Shown: piece after piece, positions 31,159-40,560 of the stretch
Numbering within the stretch: position 1 is the first letter of the stretch
Layout: each line of letters opens with the position of its first letter
Assembly (NCBI GenBank): GCA_044227095.1
Contig: JBGAFV010000001.1
Coordinates: 992,001-1,056,000, forward strand
Direction: 5' to 3'
Length of the DNA stretch: 64,000 nucleotides
Source: JACMLD01 sp044227095
GTDB lineage: Bacteria > Bacteroidota > Bacteroidia > Chitinophagales > Chitinophagaceae
Position numbers and translations under genes: made by a program
Notes under the pieces: model-generated
The model's input: only the letters and a program-made list of their open reading frames with translations
What the model was told of the DNA's origin: nothing
Databases searched by the model: none

Positions 31159-33567
31159 ATGCCACAACCAGATGATAAACCTTTCCTGCAAGACAAGGCA
31201 AAAAAGTTGCTACGGTTTATTTCCAATTTGCTAAAATCACTCTGGCTTTTTTTCCCATCTGTTATTTTTATTTTGCTTGCATTTGCCTGTTTTATTTCTT
31301 TAGACCAGGGAAAGGACATCCTTATTTCATTTACTGAAAATACACGCAGTGGAAATGCATTTTATGTTATTGGCACCAATATTCTTATCAAGGTTTCTTT
31401 TTTCATGGCCATTGCCTTCTGGGCTTATGTAAGCTGGTATTCATCCCGTATTGTTGCTTATGGAAAATTATACAGGCAGCGATATTATGCCAACCAGTTT
31501 ATTCCCACATTGCCGGAAGATAAATTTGGAACTGTTTATGAAATTCAGCAACGGTTTTTAGATGTGTTTCCACGTCTTGCAGGATATGGTTGTTTTATTA
31601 TTATACTATTCGCCATTGCCGATCTCTTATTTACTAAGTCCTGGGTAAGCAAACAACCTGTATTATGGCTTGCGGCATGTCTTTTAATTGCATGGTTTGC
31701 AGATAACCGATTAATACGATTTACAAACAACGAAATTAACAGCAACAGGCTCCGCCATTGGTTTACCATTGCTGGCATAAGTTTTTTGCTTTTAGTTGTA
31801 ATGCTGGAAGTAACAGGCTTGCTATCAAAAGTACCGGTATTGTTTGCTATGACTTTTTTACTGATGCTGGTGTATATGCTTTACATAAACCTCCGTCGCA
31901 AATGGGTAGAAGAAGATGCATTAAAAACTGCAGCTAAACTTGCAGGGCATAATACCGGCATACAAGGTTTTTTAAAAAGACTAATGGCTTTTATCAATCT
32001 CGATCAAAAAGAGTATGGTTATTTTCTTTGGTTTATCATTACGGGCATTATTAGCCTTGTATTGTACATAGCAGTTATCATTTCTTTTAAAATGTCTGTA
32101 ATAATTGGGCCAATGCCGCTTGTACTACTGGCGTTTGCCGTATTGCTGGCATTTGGAAATATCTTAACCATTCTCTCAGTTAAAACAGGTGTAAACCTCC
32201 ATTTCATTATTTTTTTAATTGCAGGTATAGTTACAACACCAGAAAATCACTTTGTAAGAACTGCAGAATTGCATAAACGTAACGCTGATGCTGCCGTATT
32301 TAAAAACAGGCAAACCATACAGCAATACTTCAATGCATGGCTTATCAATCATCCTTCTATAGATACAGCAAATGAGTACCCTGTATATTTTGTACTGGCA
32401 AATGGTGGCGCATCAAGATCTGCTTATTGGGTAGCTTCGGTACTAGGAAGGCTAGAAGACAGTTCAATACAAAATGGAAAAGAGAGATTTTCTAATCATG
32501 TCTTTTGTTTATCCGGAACTTCTGGCGGCGGCGTTGGCGTTGCTGCTTTTTATGCTTTGTTAAAAAATTCCAGCAAGCAGGATACAACTGCAGCTTATGA
32601 AACTTCAGCAAAAAATTTTCTTCGCCAGGATTTTCTTACTTACACGCTGGCAAGAATGCTTGGCCCCGATTATTTCAATTACATTCCTGTTATCAACTGG
32701 TTTATCCCTAACCAGGACAGGGCCGATGCGCTTGAAACAGCGTTTGAAAAAGCTATTGACAGTTCTCATTATAAATTGCGGTTCGATAGCACCTATTTTG
32801 ATGAATGCGTAACGCAACCTGTGTACAATGGCATGCCAATTCTATGCATCAACACTACACGTGTGCAGGATGGAAACCCTTCTGTTGTAAGCAGTATAAA
32901 ACTTAACGATAATCTTTTTAACAAACGTGTAGATGTTGCAGATTTATTTGCTTCGGATACCAGCATCCGGTTAAGTACTGCGGCAATACTTGGCGCAAGA
33001 TTTCCGTATATAAGTCCTGCAGGCAGGCTTGATCAGCAAACATTCAAAGGTACAAAGAAGCATTACTTTGTTGATGGTGGCTATTTCGACAACTCTGGCG
33101 CTGGCGTAGTTCAGGAAATGATCCGTGCCATGATTAAGGTTGGCGATACCACTACCAATTCTGTATTGTTGCAACGAATGAAAAAAATAAAAATAGTTGT
33201 GTTGCATATTACAAACAGTCCGCAAGGCAATAGCATTTTAAATCCTGTTACGCCATTTAAGAATGATCTTAGTTCGCCCTTGCTAACAATTCTTGGTGCA
33301 TACGATATGCAAACCACCGTAAATGATATGCGCTTACGTGCATTTACCAGCGATGTAAACCAGCGTTCGGATTCTGTTGCTGTTAATAAAGCATTGTATT
33401 ATCCCATTCATTTGTATAATGATCTGGAAGAACGTGGCGATACATCGTCCCGCGGGCCTTATGCTATGAACTGGTTTATTTCTGATAGCGTTCGCAATAT
33501 GATGGATAGACGTTTGCAAACACAACCTAAACTGAAAAGAATGGTAGAAAGAAAATTCCAGTTTTAA
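31159..33567 (+). CDS. membrane-anchored patatin-like phospholipase
   Basis: An 802-residue protein. About eight hydrophobic segments occupy residues 30-370. The C-terminal half is a patatin domain: oxyanion region FVLANGGASRSAYW, nucleophile elbow CLSGTSGGGVG (GxSxG with Ser), and catalytic Asp in VDGGYFDNSG (DGG). It would act as a serine-Asp dyad lipid acyl hydrolase at the inner membrane. The combination of multiple N-terminal helices with a patatin domain is less usual than soluble patatins. The natural lipid substrate is not evident. Confidence 0.82.
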   Translation: MPQPDDKPFLQDKAKKLLRFISNLLKSLWLFFPSVIFILLAFACFISLDQGKDILISFTENTRSGNAFYVIGTNILIKVSFFMAIAFWAYVSWYSSRIVAYGKLYRQRYYANQFIPTLPEDKFGTVYEIQQRFLDVFPRLAGYGCFIIILFAIADLLFTKSWVSKQPVLWLAACLLIAWFADNRLIRFTNNEINSNRLRHWFTIAGISFLLLVVMLEVTGLLSKVPVLFAMTFLLMLVYMLYINLRRKWVEEDALKTAAKLAGHNTGIQGFLKRLMAFINLDQKEYGYFLWFIITGIISLVLYIAVIISFKMSVIIGPMPLVLLAFAVLLAFGNILTILSVKTGVNLHFIIFLIAGIVTTPENHFVRTAELHKRNADAAVFKNRQTIQQYFNAWLINHPSIDTANEYPVYFVLANGGASRSAYWVASVLGRLEDSSIQNGKERFSNHVFCLSGTSGGGVGVAAFYALLKNSSKQDTTAAYETSAKNFLRQDFLTYTLARMLGPDYFNYIPVINWFIPNQDRADALETAFEKAIDSSHYKLRFDSTYFDECVTQPVYNGMPILCINTTRVQDGNPSVVSSIKLNDNLFNKRVDVADLFASDTSIRLSTAAILGARFPYISPAGRLDQQTFKGTKKHYFVDGGYFDNSGAGVVQEMIRAMIKVGDTTTNSVLLQRMKKIKIVVLHITNSPQGNSILNPVTPFKNDLSSPLLTILGAYDMQTTVNDMRLRAFTSDVNQRSDSVAVNKALYYPIHLYNDLEERGDTSSRGPYAMNWFISDSVRNMMDRRLQTQPKLKRMVERKFQF

Positions 33568-34041
33568 TTATCATTAATCTGTTTCAAATTATTTCAATAA
33601 ATTATTTTGAAACAGGCATAAGCTCTTTGGGCATCTTCGTTGCCACGCTCGTTTCATCAGCAAATCAATTAGGAACTCTGGCTGCGGTTCTATCATTCTA
33701 CGCATTTTTTAATCAGTTATTAATTAGAGTTTGCGATGGGTAGTACTGCAAGTTTTCGAAACAGTTAAACAGAATTATTGGGCTAAAGCCCATGTTAGGT
33801 GATGCTTCATTAATCCAGCGCTTAAGCGCTGGATTATAAATGAAAGTCACAATTGACTATAGCCAAACATATTGTTACGTGCTTCAAACGCAATGGGCTG
33901 CACCCATCGCTATGTATACACCGTCCTTTCGGGACTCATTAATAAAAACCACTACAACGCAATCTTCGTGGCCTCTTTCTCTTACTGCTAACAATATTGC
34001 AATCTAAAATTTAGTAGGTTTGTCGCTGTAAAATATAAATC
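33568..34041. other. 474-bp intergenic region with hairpin array
   Basis: No ORF is supported. GGCATCTTCGTTGCCACGCT (33629-33648) resembles 10749-10768. Four hairpins occupy 33779-33935 (separate entry). TAGGTTTG at 34015-34022 is a possible -7 box for the S46 peptidase gene. Confidence 0.6.
33779..33935. repeat. array of four hairpins, including a perfect 26-bp palindrome
   Basis: In order: TGGGCTAAAGCCCA (33779-33792); a perfect 26-bp palindrome centred on CTTAAG (33811-33836, half TAATCCAGCGCTT); ATGGGCTGCACCCAT (33893-33907); and GTCCTTTCGGGAC (33923-33935). No ORF. It resembles REP/MITE-like repeats found between genes of Bacteroidota. Confidence 0.7.
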
Positions 34042-36204
34042 ATGAAGAAGTACGTTATAACTGTTGTTTTAATTATAAGTGCTGTTTGTAAATCTATGGC
34101 CGATGAAGGCATGTGGCTTCCTTTATTGCTTGGCCAGCAGGTATATAATGATATGGTAAAGCGTGGCCTCAAACTTACCAAAGAACAATTGTATAGCATT
34201 AATAAACCTTCTATAAAAGATGCTGTAATCATTTTTGGTGGCGGTTGCACTGGCGAAATTGTAAGCAGCGAAGGTTTAATTTTTACCAATCACCATTGCG
34301 GTTATGAAGCTGTTGCCAATACCAGCTCTGTAGAACACAATTACCTGCATGATGGATTTTATGCTAAATCAAAACAAGAAGAAATTCGCACAGCCATAAC
34401 CGTTCAGTTTTTATTAAAGATAGAAGATGTAACAAGAGAAGTAGATTCTCTTTTGGGAGATCTCACCGGAACCGAACGCAGTCAGAAACAATCAGATGTA
34501 CTTGCATCTATTAATCAGCGTTATTCAGATCCATCGCAAAGCATAGAAGCAAGGGTAAGCCCTTTGTTTAAAGCAAACCAGTTTTTGGTTTTTGTGTACC
34601 AGCGCTACAGCGATGTTCGCCTTGTAGGCGTGCCTGCAGAAAGCATTGGCAAATTTGGTGGCGATACAGACAACTGGGAATGGCCACGTCAAACAGGCGA
34701 TTTCTCAGTATTTCGTGTATACATGAGCAAAGATGGAAAACCGGCTTCTTATTCCGGTGATAATATTCCATTGAAACCAAAATATTCTCTACCTGTTTCC
34801 ATAAAAGGTTTTAAGGATGGCGACTTTAGCATGATATACGGTTATCCTGGCAGCACCAATCGTTATGAAACATCTTTCAGTGTAAAACAAAAAATAGAAA
34901 TCGACAATCCTTCACTGGTAGATCTGCGTGATATAAGACTTAAAGCAATGCTGGCCCAAATGAAAAAAGATCCTGCAACAAGATTGCAACTGGCATCTTC
35001 TTATGCATCTATTGCCAACTACTGGAAGTTTTATGATGGCGAAAGCAAACAACTAATTAAATACGATGTATACGGACAGAAAAAAGCTGCCGAAGAAAAA
35101 TTTCAGCAATGGGCCAACGATAAACCTGAATACAAAAATATTTTAAGTGATTGGGAAAAAGCCTATGCAGCATGGAGGCCTTATAGCAAACAGCGCCAAT
35201 ATATTAACGAAGGCATTCTCGGTTCTCCATTGCTGGCATATGCCGCAACGCTAATGCAGGTAGAAATTGCAATGGTAAAACAGGGTAGCAGTGCCTCAAT
35301 CAACAATGCTATTGCTGCTGCAGATAAAGCAAGAACTGCATTTCTTAAAAATGAAAACAAAGCTTCCGATCAAAATATTGTTGCTGCCATCTTACTAAAA
35401 TATTATACAGACATAGAAAAAAGCCAACACCCCATTTCTTTTTATGAAAGTGTAAAAGGCAGTTATGGCGATTTAAAAAGTGAAGACACTTATCGAAAAT
35501 ATGCTGCAGACATTTTTAAAAACACTATGATTTTTGATGATGCCAAATGGAATGCATTCGTAACCAGGCAAGATGCTACAACATTGCAGGCAGATCCTGC
35601 TTTTAATGTTGCTGCAAGTTTTGTAAAAAGCTGGCAAAATAAATTTTTACAATCGTACCAGGTTTTTTATAACACCAATAATGAGCTGGGCAGGTTATAC
35701 CTTAAAGGCATTATGCAAATGGATACCGCAAAAGCAAAGAAAATGTATCCTGATGCTACGTTTACAATGCGGGTTAGCTTTGGCAATGTAAAAAGTTACA
35801 GCCCTAATTCATCTGTTCATTACGATTATGAAACAACCATGCAGAGTGTATTGGAAAAATACAAACCAGGAGATGATGAGTTTGATCTTCCTGCCAATTT
35901 GCTGGAAAAAGCTAAGAGCAAAGACTTTGGTCAATATGCCGATAAAATAAAAAAAGACCTGGTTACCTGTTTTATAACCACCAATGATATTACCGGTGGT
36001 AATTCCGGTTCACCGGTAATGGATGCTTCCGGAAATCTTATAGGGTTATGCTTTGATGGCAACTATGAAGCATTAAGCCATAAAATTGCATTTGATAAAA
36101 ATCTTAACCGCACTATTTGCGTAGACGTGCGTTATGTTTTGTGGTGCATAGATAAACTTGGTGGCGCCACCAATATCATTAATGAACTGAAACTTATAAA
36201 ATAA
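34042..36204 (+). CDS. S46 family dipeptidyl-peptidase (DPP7-like)
   Basis: A 720-residue periplasmic serine peptidase with a signal peptide (about residues 1-20). Catalytic His lies in TNHHCGY near residue 91, Asp in GGDTDNWEWPRQTGDF, and Ser in GGNSGSPVMD. Downstream, LIGLCFDGNYEA has Gly at the position that in known S46 enzymes separates DPP7 (Gly, hydrophobic P1) from DPP11 (Arg, acidic P1), so DPP7-type specificity is inferred. It releases dipeptides from oligopeptides, a protein-scavenging trait of Bacteroidota. A 39-bp hairpin begins directly after its stop. Confidence 0.94.
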   Translation: MKKYVITVVLIISAVCKSMADEGMWLPLLLGQQVYNDMVKRGLKLTKEQLYSINKPSIKDAVIIFGGGCTGEIVSSEGLIFTNHHCGYEAVANTSSVEHNYLHDGFYAKSKQEEIRTAITVQFLLKIEDVTREVDSLLGDLTGTERSQKQSDVLASINQRYSDPSQSIEARVSPLFKANQFLVFVYQRYSDVRLVGVPAESIGKFGGDTDNWEWPRQTGDFSVFRVYMSKDGKPASYSGDNIPLKPKYSLPVSIKGFKDGDFSMIYGYPGSTNRYETSFSVKQKIEIDNPSLVDLRDIRLKAMLAQMKKDPATRLQLASSYASIANYWKFYDGESKQLIKYDVYGQKKAAEEKFQQWANDKPEYKNILSDWEKAYAAWRPYSKQRQYINEGILGSPLLAYAATLMQVEIAMVKQGSSASINNAIAAADKARTAFLKNENKASDQNIVAAILLKYYTDIEKSQHPISFYESVKGSYGDLKSEDTYRKYAADIFKNTMIFDDAKWNAFVTRQDATTLQADPAFNVAASFVKSWQNKFLQSYQVFYNTNNELGRLYLKGIMQMDTAKAKKMYPDATFTMRVSFGNVKSYSPNSSVHYDYETTMQSVLEKYKPGDDEFDLPANLLEKAKSKDFGQYADKIKKDLVTCFITTNDITGGNSGSPVMDASGNLIGLCFDGNYEALSHKIAFDKNLNRTICVDVRYVLWCIDKLGGATNIINELKLIK

Positions 36205-36290
36205 GAAATTGCAGTGAATGTATCTTTAATAAAAAACCGTAGCTTCATAAGGCTGCGGTTTTTTATTAAAGATACATTCACTGCAATTTC
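36205..36290. repeat. 39-bp inverted repeat filling the gap between two genes; likely also terminator
   Basis: The left arm 36205-36243 and right arm 36252-36290 pair at all 39 positions in RNA (38 Watson-Crick and one U-G), with an 8-base loop TTCATAAG. The inner part, AAAAAACCG..CGGTTTTTT, has terminator form. It starts on the base after the S46 stop codon and ends 4 bases before the next ATG. Confidence 0.88.
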
Positions 36291-36294
36291 GCAA

Positions 36295-36642
36295 ATGCTA
36301 AAACCAGTTGATAATTATTTTCTTGAGCAGGAGGAACCTGCAAAGAGTTGTCTGCTGGCACTTCGCAAAATTATTCTTGGTTTTAATACAAACATTAGTG
36401 AAACATGGAAATACGGAATGCCTGTGTATTGTTATAATGGCAAAATGTTTTGCTATCTATGGCAACATAAAAAATACAAACAACCTTATATAGGAATTGT
36501 GGAAGGTGGCGCAATTAATCATCCTTTATTAATACAGGAAAAGAGGGCGAGAATGAAAATTATGCTGATTGATCCGGAAAAAGACATTCCTGTAAAAGCA
36601 ATAGAAAGTGTTTTTAAAATGGCAATGAAATTCTATAAATAA
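36295..36642 (+). CDS. DUF1801 domain protein
   Basis: The start is ATG 36295 (MLKPVDNYFLEQEEPAKSCL). A frame opening at 36214 would encode the right arm of the inverted repeat and is rejected. The 115-residue protein has the DUF1801/YdhG-like pattern: KIILGFNTNISETWKYGMPV, then CYLWQHKKYKQPYIGIVEGG. The function of the family is not established. It is followed 21 bases later by an alpha/beta hydrolase gene on the same strand. Confidence 0.8.
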   Translation: MLKPVDNYFLEQEEPAKSCLLALRKIILGFNTNISETWKYGMPVYCYNGKMFCYLWQHKKYKQPYIGIVEGGAINHPLLIQEKRARMKIMLIDPEKDIPVKAIESVFKMAMKFYK

Positions 36643-36663
36643 TTCAATTTGATTTATACAAGT

Positions 36664-37467
36664 ATGAAGACGGTTTTTACATTGCTAAAAATAGTTGCGG
36701 GTAGTTATATCGTGCTATGCATTTTACTTTACTTCACCCAGGAAAAACTAATTTTCCTTCCAAGTAAACTAAGTCCGAACTATAAATTTTCTTTTAAACA
36801 ACCTTTTGAAGAACTACAATTTGCAACCGCTGATGGAATAAATTTAAATGGGGTTTTATTTAAGTCAAAAGATTCAACCAAAGGCCTGATATTTTATTTA
36901 CATGGTAATGCAGGCGATCTGCAAAGTTGGGGCGAGATTGCAAAAACATATACAGATTTGAATTACGATCTTTTTATGTTAGACTATCGTGGTTATGGAA
37001 AAAGTGGTGGCACCATTAGCAGCGAAAAACAATTTTTTTCTGACGTACAGTTGGTATACGATAGTCTGTTAAAGCGTTACAGTGAAAACAAAATTATAGT
37101 CCTTGGCTATTCCATTGGCACTGGCGCAGCCACAAAGATTGCATCAGTAAATAATCCTGCCTTATTAATATTGCAGGCTCCTTACTTCAGCCTTACAGAC
37201 ATCGTGCACCACAATTTCAAAATCATTCCAACTTTTCTTTTAAAATACAAGTTTGAAACAAGTATTTATTTAAAAGCCTGTAAAATGTCTGTTGCAATTT
37301 TTCATGGCAATAGAGATGAAGTAATATATTATGAATCTTCACTTAAATTAAAACAGGAGTTTAAACCGGCAGATACGCTTATAACATTAGATGGACAAGG
37401 CCATAATAACATGAGCGACAACCCAGTTTACACAGCGGAGTTGAAAAAAATTCTTAGCCAGCTCTAA
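36664..37467 (+). CDS. alpha/beta hydrolase, membrane-anchored (BEM46/ABHD13-like)
   Basis: The start is ATG 36664 (MKTVFTLLKIVAGSYIVLCI); a TTG 15 bases upstream is not needed. The N-terminal hydrophobic helix is a probable inner-membrane anchor. Residues from about 70 form an alpha/beta hydrolase domain: HGNAGDLQSW, nucleophile GYSIGTGAA (GxSxG), acid in FHGNRDEVI and base in GQGHNNMSD. The substrate is unknown. A two-way terminator separates it from the convergent gene at 37530. Confidence 0.87.
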   Translation: MKTVFTLLKIVAGSYIVLCILLYFTQEKLIFLPSKLSPNYKFSFKQPFEELQFATADGINLNGVLFKSKDSTKGLIFYLHGNAGDLQSWGEIAKTYTDLNYDLFMLDYRGYGKSGGTISSEKQFFSDVQLVYDSLLKRYSENKIIVLGYSIGTGAATKIASVNNPALLILQAPYFSLTDIVHHNFKIIPTFLLKYKFETSIYLKACKMSVAIFHGNRDEVIYYESSLKLKQEFKPADTLITLDGQGHNNMSDNPVYTAELKKILSQL

Positions 37468-37471
37468 TAAT

Positions 37472-37504
37472 AAAAACCAGCAGATAAATCTCTGCCGGTT
37501 TTAT
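37472..37504. terminator. bidirectional terminator between convergent genes
   Basis: The stem CCAGCAGA/TCTGCCGG (one mismatch) with a 6-base loop is flanked by AAAAA on the left and TTTTAT on the right, giving U tracts in both directions. Confidence 0.75.
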
Positions 37505-37529
37505 ATATCGCCACAATGCAAAAAGAGTA

Positions 37530-38417
37530 TTAGTTAATTTTAACAACATCCGGCTTCATTACCCACCACACGGTTCCTACGCCTTCTCCTTTTGCAGTGC
37601 CCCTTGTAAATGCATCAGGTGTATAATAATAAAGTGGCCTGCCACGGTATGTTGTTTGTTTCCTGGTTGTTCCGCCTGCTCCATCTGTACGTGTAATTTC
37701 TCCAAAGTCAGCTTTAACCAGCAGTGAAGGAATGTTTAGATTAGGCGTATAGAAAACAGGCCATGTTGTAATACATCCACCAACACAATTGGTAGGCAAT
37801 GTTGTTGGATTGAGTGAATCTTTTGTAAAATAGTATAGTGTATTGCCTACGCTGTCTGTTAAAAATTCTTTTGTTGTACTGTCTGTGCTTGCAGGAGGTG
37901 CAACTTTTTTATTGGCAAGAAATATTGTATAATCTGGCCTTACAACAAACCATATATTTCCAACTTTTTCTCCGCTTCTTACACCGGGCAACTCACGCAC
38001 ATTTGCGCCGCTGGCATCTTTTGGTGCATAATAATACAATGGCCATCCTTTGTAAGTAGTTTGTTTCTGTCCAGTGCTGGCAGTAATTACTCCAAAGTCT
38101 GCAACATTTAAACCAGAGCCAAGTGTTGACGCACTTAATAAAGAATCGTAGAAAATAGGCCATAGTGCAAGGCAGCCGCCTGTGCATTTGTTAATGCCCC
38201 CATTTACATCGTTTGAAAAATAATAGAGTGTGTACCCTTTATTATCAGTCAAAAGATTTCCGAGCGAAGCATCAGCAGCAAGTTGCACTGAAGTAATTTT
38301 AGCTGCAGCCGGAGTTTTGTCTTTTGAGCAACTCTTCAACAAAATTGATAAAAATAATAAAGCCATTACCGGAACGACATAGGTTTTCAACCTGAAAAAA
38401 GGCGATTGCTTTTTCAT
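37530..38417 (-). CDS. lipoprotein with two COG4315/secreted-repeat domains
   Basis: The start is taken at the Met of MKKQSPFFRL (38417), two codons after an upstream ATG. The signal peptide ends at a lipobox (LLKSC). Two copies of the secreted-repeat (PF03640-like) module follow. Each has GYTLYYFSND or NTLYYFTKDS, a Cys pair (CTGGC, CVGGC), TWP/LWP and KQTTYKGWPLYYY. The module is common in bacterial surface lipoproteins and its function is unknown. The paired Cys residues could form disulfides or bind a redox cofactor. Confidence 0.87.
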   Translation of the reverse strand: MKKQSPFFRLKTYVVPVMALLFLSILLKSCSKDKTPAAAKITSVQLAADASLGNLLTDNKGYTLYYFSNDVNGGINKCTGGCLALWPIFYDSLLSASTLGSGLNVADFGVITASTGQKQTTYKGWPLYYYAPKDASGANVRELPGVRSGEKVGNIWFVVRPDYTIFLANKKVAPPASTDSTTKEFLTDSVGNTLYYFTKDSLNPTTLPTNCVGGCITTWPVFYTPNLNIPSLLVKADFGEITRTDGAGGTTRKQTTYRGRPLYYYTPDAFTRGTAKGEGVGTVWWVMKPDVVKIN

Positions 38418-38819
38418 ACACAAAATTTTAATGATTAAATAGTTAAAGGCTGCCTTTTAAACCGGCATAGGTTAGCGCACAATAAAATAGCAAGGGTAGT
38501 TTGTAAGCTTGCCACACTTACACTCAAAAGGGATATAAATACGGATATTGTGTTGTACGTTGTCTTTGGTAAGAAGGATGCCTTTAGGTGGAAAAAAATT
38601 AATACTCGTCTACATAAAATTTAAAATAAAGAGTTTCAATCCATGTTTCCCTTTATATTATTAACAGGAAAAAGCTATATGCAATTAGTGCAAGGATATT
38701 GCGTTTATGGTATACACTATAATAAAGAAGAATGATTGTATTGGTTAATGCTTTGCAAACAACAACGCCAGAATAAATACAGCATCATTATTGCGTGAAA
38801 ATCATACCGTTGAAATTTT
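38418..38819. other. 402-bp divergent intergenic region, nothing recognised
   Basis: It lies between the minus-strand lipoprotein gene and the plus-strand fasciclin gene, so it must hold two promoters. I saw no strict TAnnTTTG match at good distance, no strong hairpin and no ORF. Confidence 0.5.
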
Positions 38820-39749
38820 ATGAAAAGAAAGTTTATTAAACATTTTGTTCAGTTATTTATAACAGGAACTTTCCTGTTCTACTCTTGTTCAAAAACTCCG
38901 GTGATACCCTCTTTCAATCCATCAACGCCGTTGTATGCCCTTGTTATTGGAGATACAGATCTTACTCTTTTTAATATGGCTGTTCAAAAAGCGGGAGATA
39001 GTGTATTGTTTCACAGCATAGATTCAATAACAGTTTTGTTACCGACAAACACAGCTTTATCATCGCAGGGAATAACGAGTGCTGTAATCAATGCAATGCC
39101 TGCAAAAAGCCTTGATTCATTTGTACGCTATCATTATATTGACACTGCTACACATTTAACAGCGCAGGTTTATTCTTCTTTCAATAGTTTGCTGGGCCCG
39201 CAGGTATTTGGGTATGGTGGCACAGACAGCACAGCAATATATTTTAATGGCAGCAATGCTTTATTACAAAAATTACCCGGCAGCAATGCATTGGTATACA
39301 AATTAACTTCACCATTATTTATTCCAAAATCTTCAATAACACAATTGCTGAACGCTGATACCGCTCTTACCTATTTTGCCGAAGCGTTAAATCATGCTGG
39401 CATTAATCTTTCTTCTATTACACAGGCTACTACAATACTTGCACCCAATAACAATGCTTTCATTAATGCTGGTTATGCAACACTAACTGATATAGACAAT
39501 GAAGACCCTGCAACTTTAAATAATATACTGCAATATCATATGCTGTCCGTAAATTATTTTACAAATAATTTTATTGGCTTAACAAACGTAACAGTTGCAA
39601 ATGGCGGAACAATTAATGTAACTTTTACAAATGGCGACCCGCAATTTACCGGCAATAGCAATTCATCTGCAGCATCTGTTGTACAAGGCAACAGAATTGC
39701 CAGCAGTAATTTTATTCTTCACAAAATAGATATGATGTTAATGCCGTAA
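38820..39749 (+). CDS. fasciclin (FAS1) domain lipoprotein
   Basis: A 309-residue lipoprotein (lipobox FYSC near residue 23). Two FAS1-like domains follow. The first is at about residues 38-170 (DLTLFNMAVQKAGDSVLFHS, then ITVLLPTNTALS). The second is at about 178-308 (LTYFAEALNHAGINL, ATTILAPNNNAF, LNNILQYHMLSVNYF). FAS1 domains mediate cell-surface adhesion. It is divergent from the secreted-repeat lipoprotein, so the pair may belong to the same surface programme. Confidence 0.87.
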   Translation: MKRKFIKHFVQLFITGTFLFYSCSKTPVIPSFNPSTPLYALVIGDTDLTLFNMAVQKAGDSVLFHSIDSITVLLPTNTALSSQGITSAVINAMPAKSLDSFVRYHYIDTATHLTAQVYSSFNSLLGPQVFGYGGTDSTAIYFNGSNALLQKLPGSNALVYKLTSPLFIPKSSITQLLNADTALTYFAEALNHAGINLSSITQATTILAPNNNAFINAGYATLTDIDNEDPATLNNILQYHMLSVNYFTNNFIGLTNVTVANGGTINVTFTNGDPQFTGNSNSSAASVVQGNRIASSNFILHKIDMMLMP

Positions 39750-39868
39750 GGGAGAGTATTCAGTACATAGCATATAGTATTAAGACCTAAAGAGAAAGAA
39801 TAATTGTTTAGATAGAGCCCGGATTAAAAATATTTTGTGACGCGTATCTGAATACTATGTACTCAATA

Positions 39869-40477
39869 CTAAATACTGGTCTCCGGGGCATTGTCTTTCC
39901 ATTTCCACAAATGCATGCAAGCATAAGTTCTGTAAGGGCTCCATTTTTTTGAAATGCGCAGCATATCTTCTTTTAGTTTCTTCTTATCAGTATTATCCAG
40001 TTTGTATATTTTAATCATGGCGTTTTGTATGCCAAGATCATCAATGGCAAAAACATCTTCGCGGCCAAGCGCAAACATGAGGATCATTTCAGTTGTCCAG
40101 CGGCCAACACCTTTAATTTGAATAAGGTGTTGTGTAATTTCTTCGTTCGTCATTTTTTGCAATTGCTTCCAATCCATGCCTTGTTCCATAGCAAACCTTG
40201 CCACGTTTTGTACATAATTTGCTTTGGCATTGGAAAGTCCGATAGAACGCAATTTTTCATGAGGTGTGTCAACAATCTGTTCCGGTGTTGGATGTTTATC
40301 GTATAAAGCAAGAAAACGTTTCCAGATAACATCGGCTACTTTTACAGACAATTGCTGGCTCATAATAGAACCGCACAAATGCAGGTAAACCTTTTTTCGT
40401 TGTTTTAAAACAAATGGTTCCCTATCGAGTAGTTTTTTAAATTTTTTATCTTTTGAAAGATGTTCGATATAATGCAT
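39869..40477 (-). CDS. DNA-3-methyladenine glycosylase, AlkA-like HhH-GPD protein (paralogue 1)
   Basis: A 202-residue base-excision repair glycosylase. The helix-hairpin-helix motif is IQIKGVGRWTTEMILMFALG, and the catalytic Asp is in AIDDLGIQNAM, at the usual distance. It lacks the N-terminal AlkA domain, like the short AlkA2 type. It would remove alkylated purines. A second, different paralogue is at 61582. It is divergent from mnmD, 83 bases away. Confidence 0.9.
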   Translation of the reverse strand: MHYIEHLSKDKKFKKLLDREPFVLKQRKKVYLHLCGSIMSQQLSVKVADVIWKRFLALYDKHPTPEQIVDTPHEKLRSIGLSNAKANYVQNVARFAMEQGMDWKQLQKMTNEEITQHLIQIKGVGRWTTEMILMFALGREDVFAIDDLGIQNAMIKIYKLDNTDKKKLKEDMLRISKKWSPYRTYACMHLWKWKDNAPETSI

Positions 40478-40560
40478 TGTAAAAATATTTACCCCTTGTT
40501 CTATTACCCTGGCATAGAGAGGGTTTATAGAATGAAGATATAATTTTACGCCGAAGAATT

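Noticed and set aside
36214..36294. N-terminal extension of the DUF1801 protein
   Set aside because: It would translate the arms of the 39-bp inverted repeat; the family starts near MLKPVDNYF.
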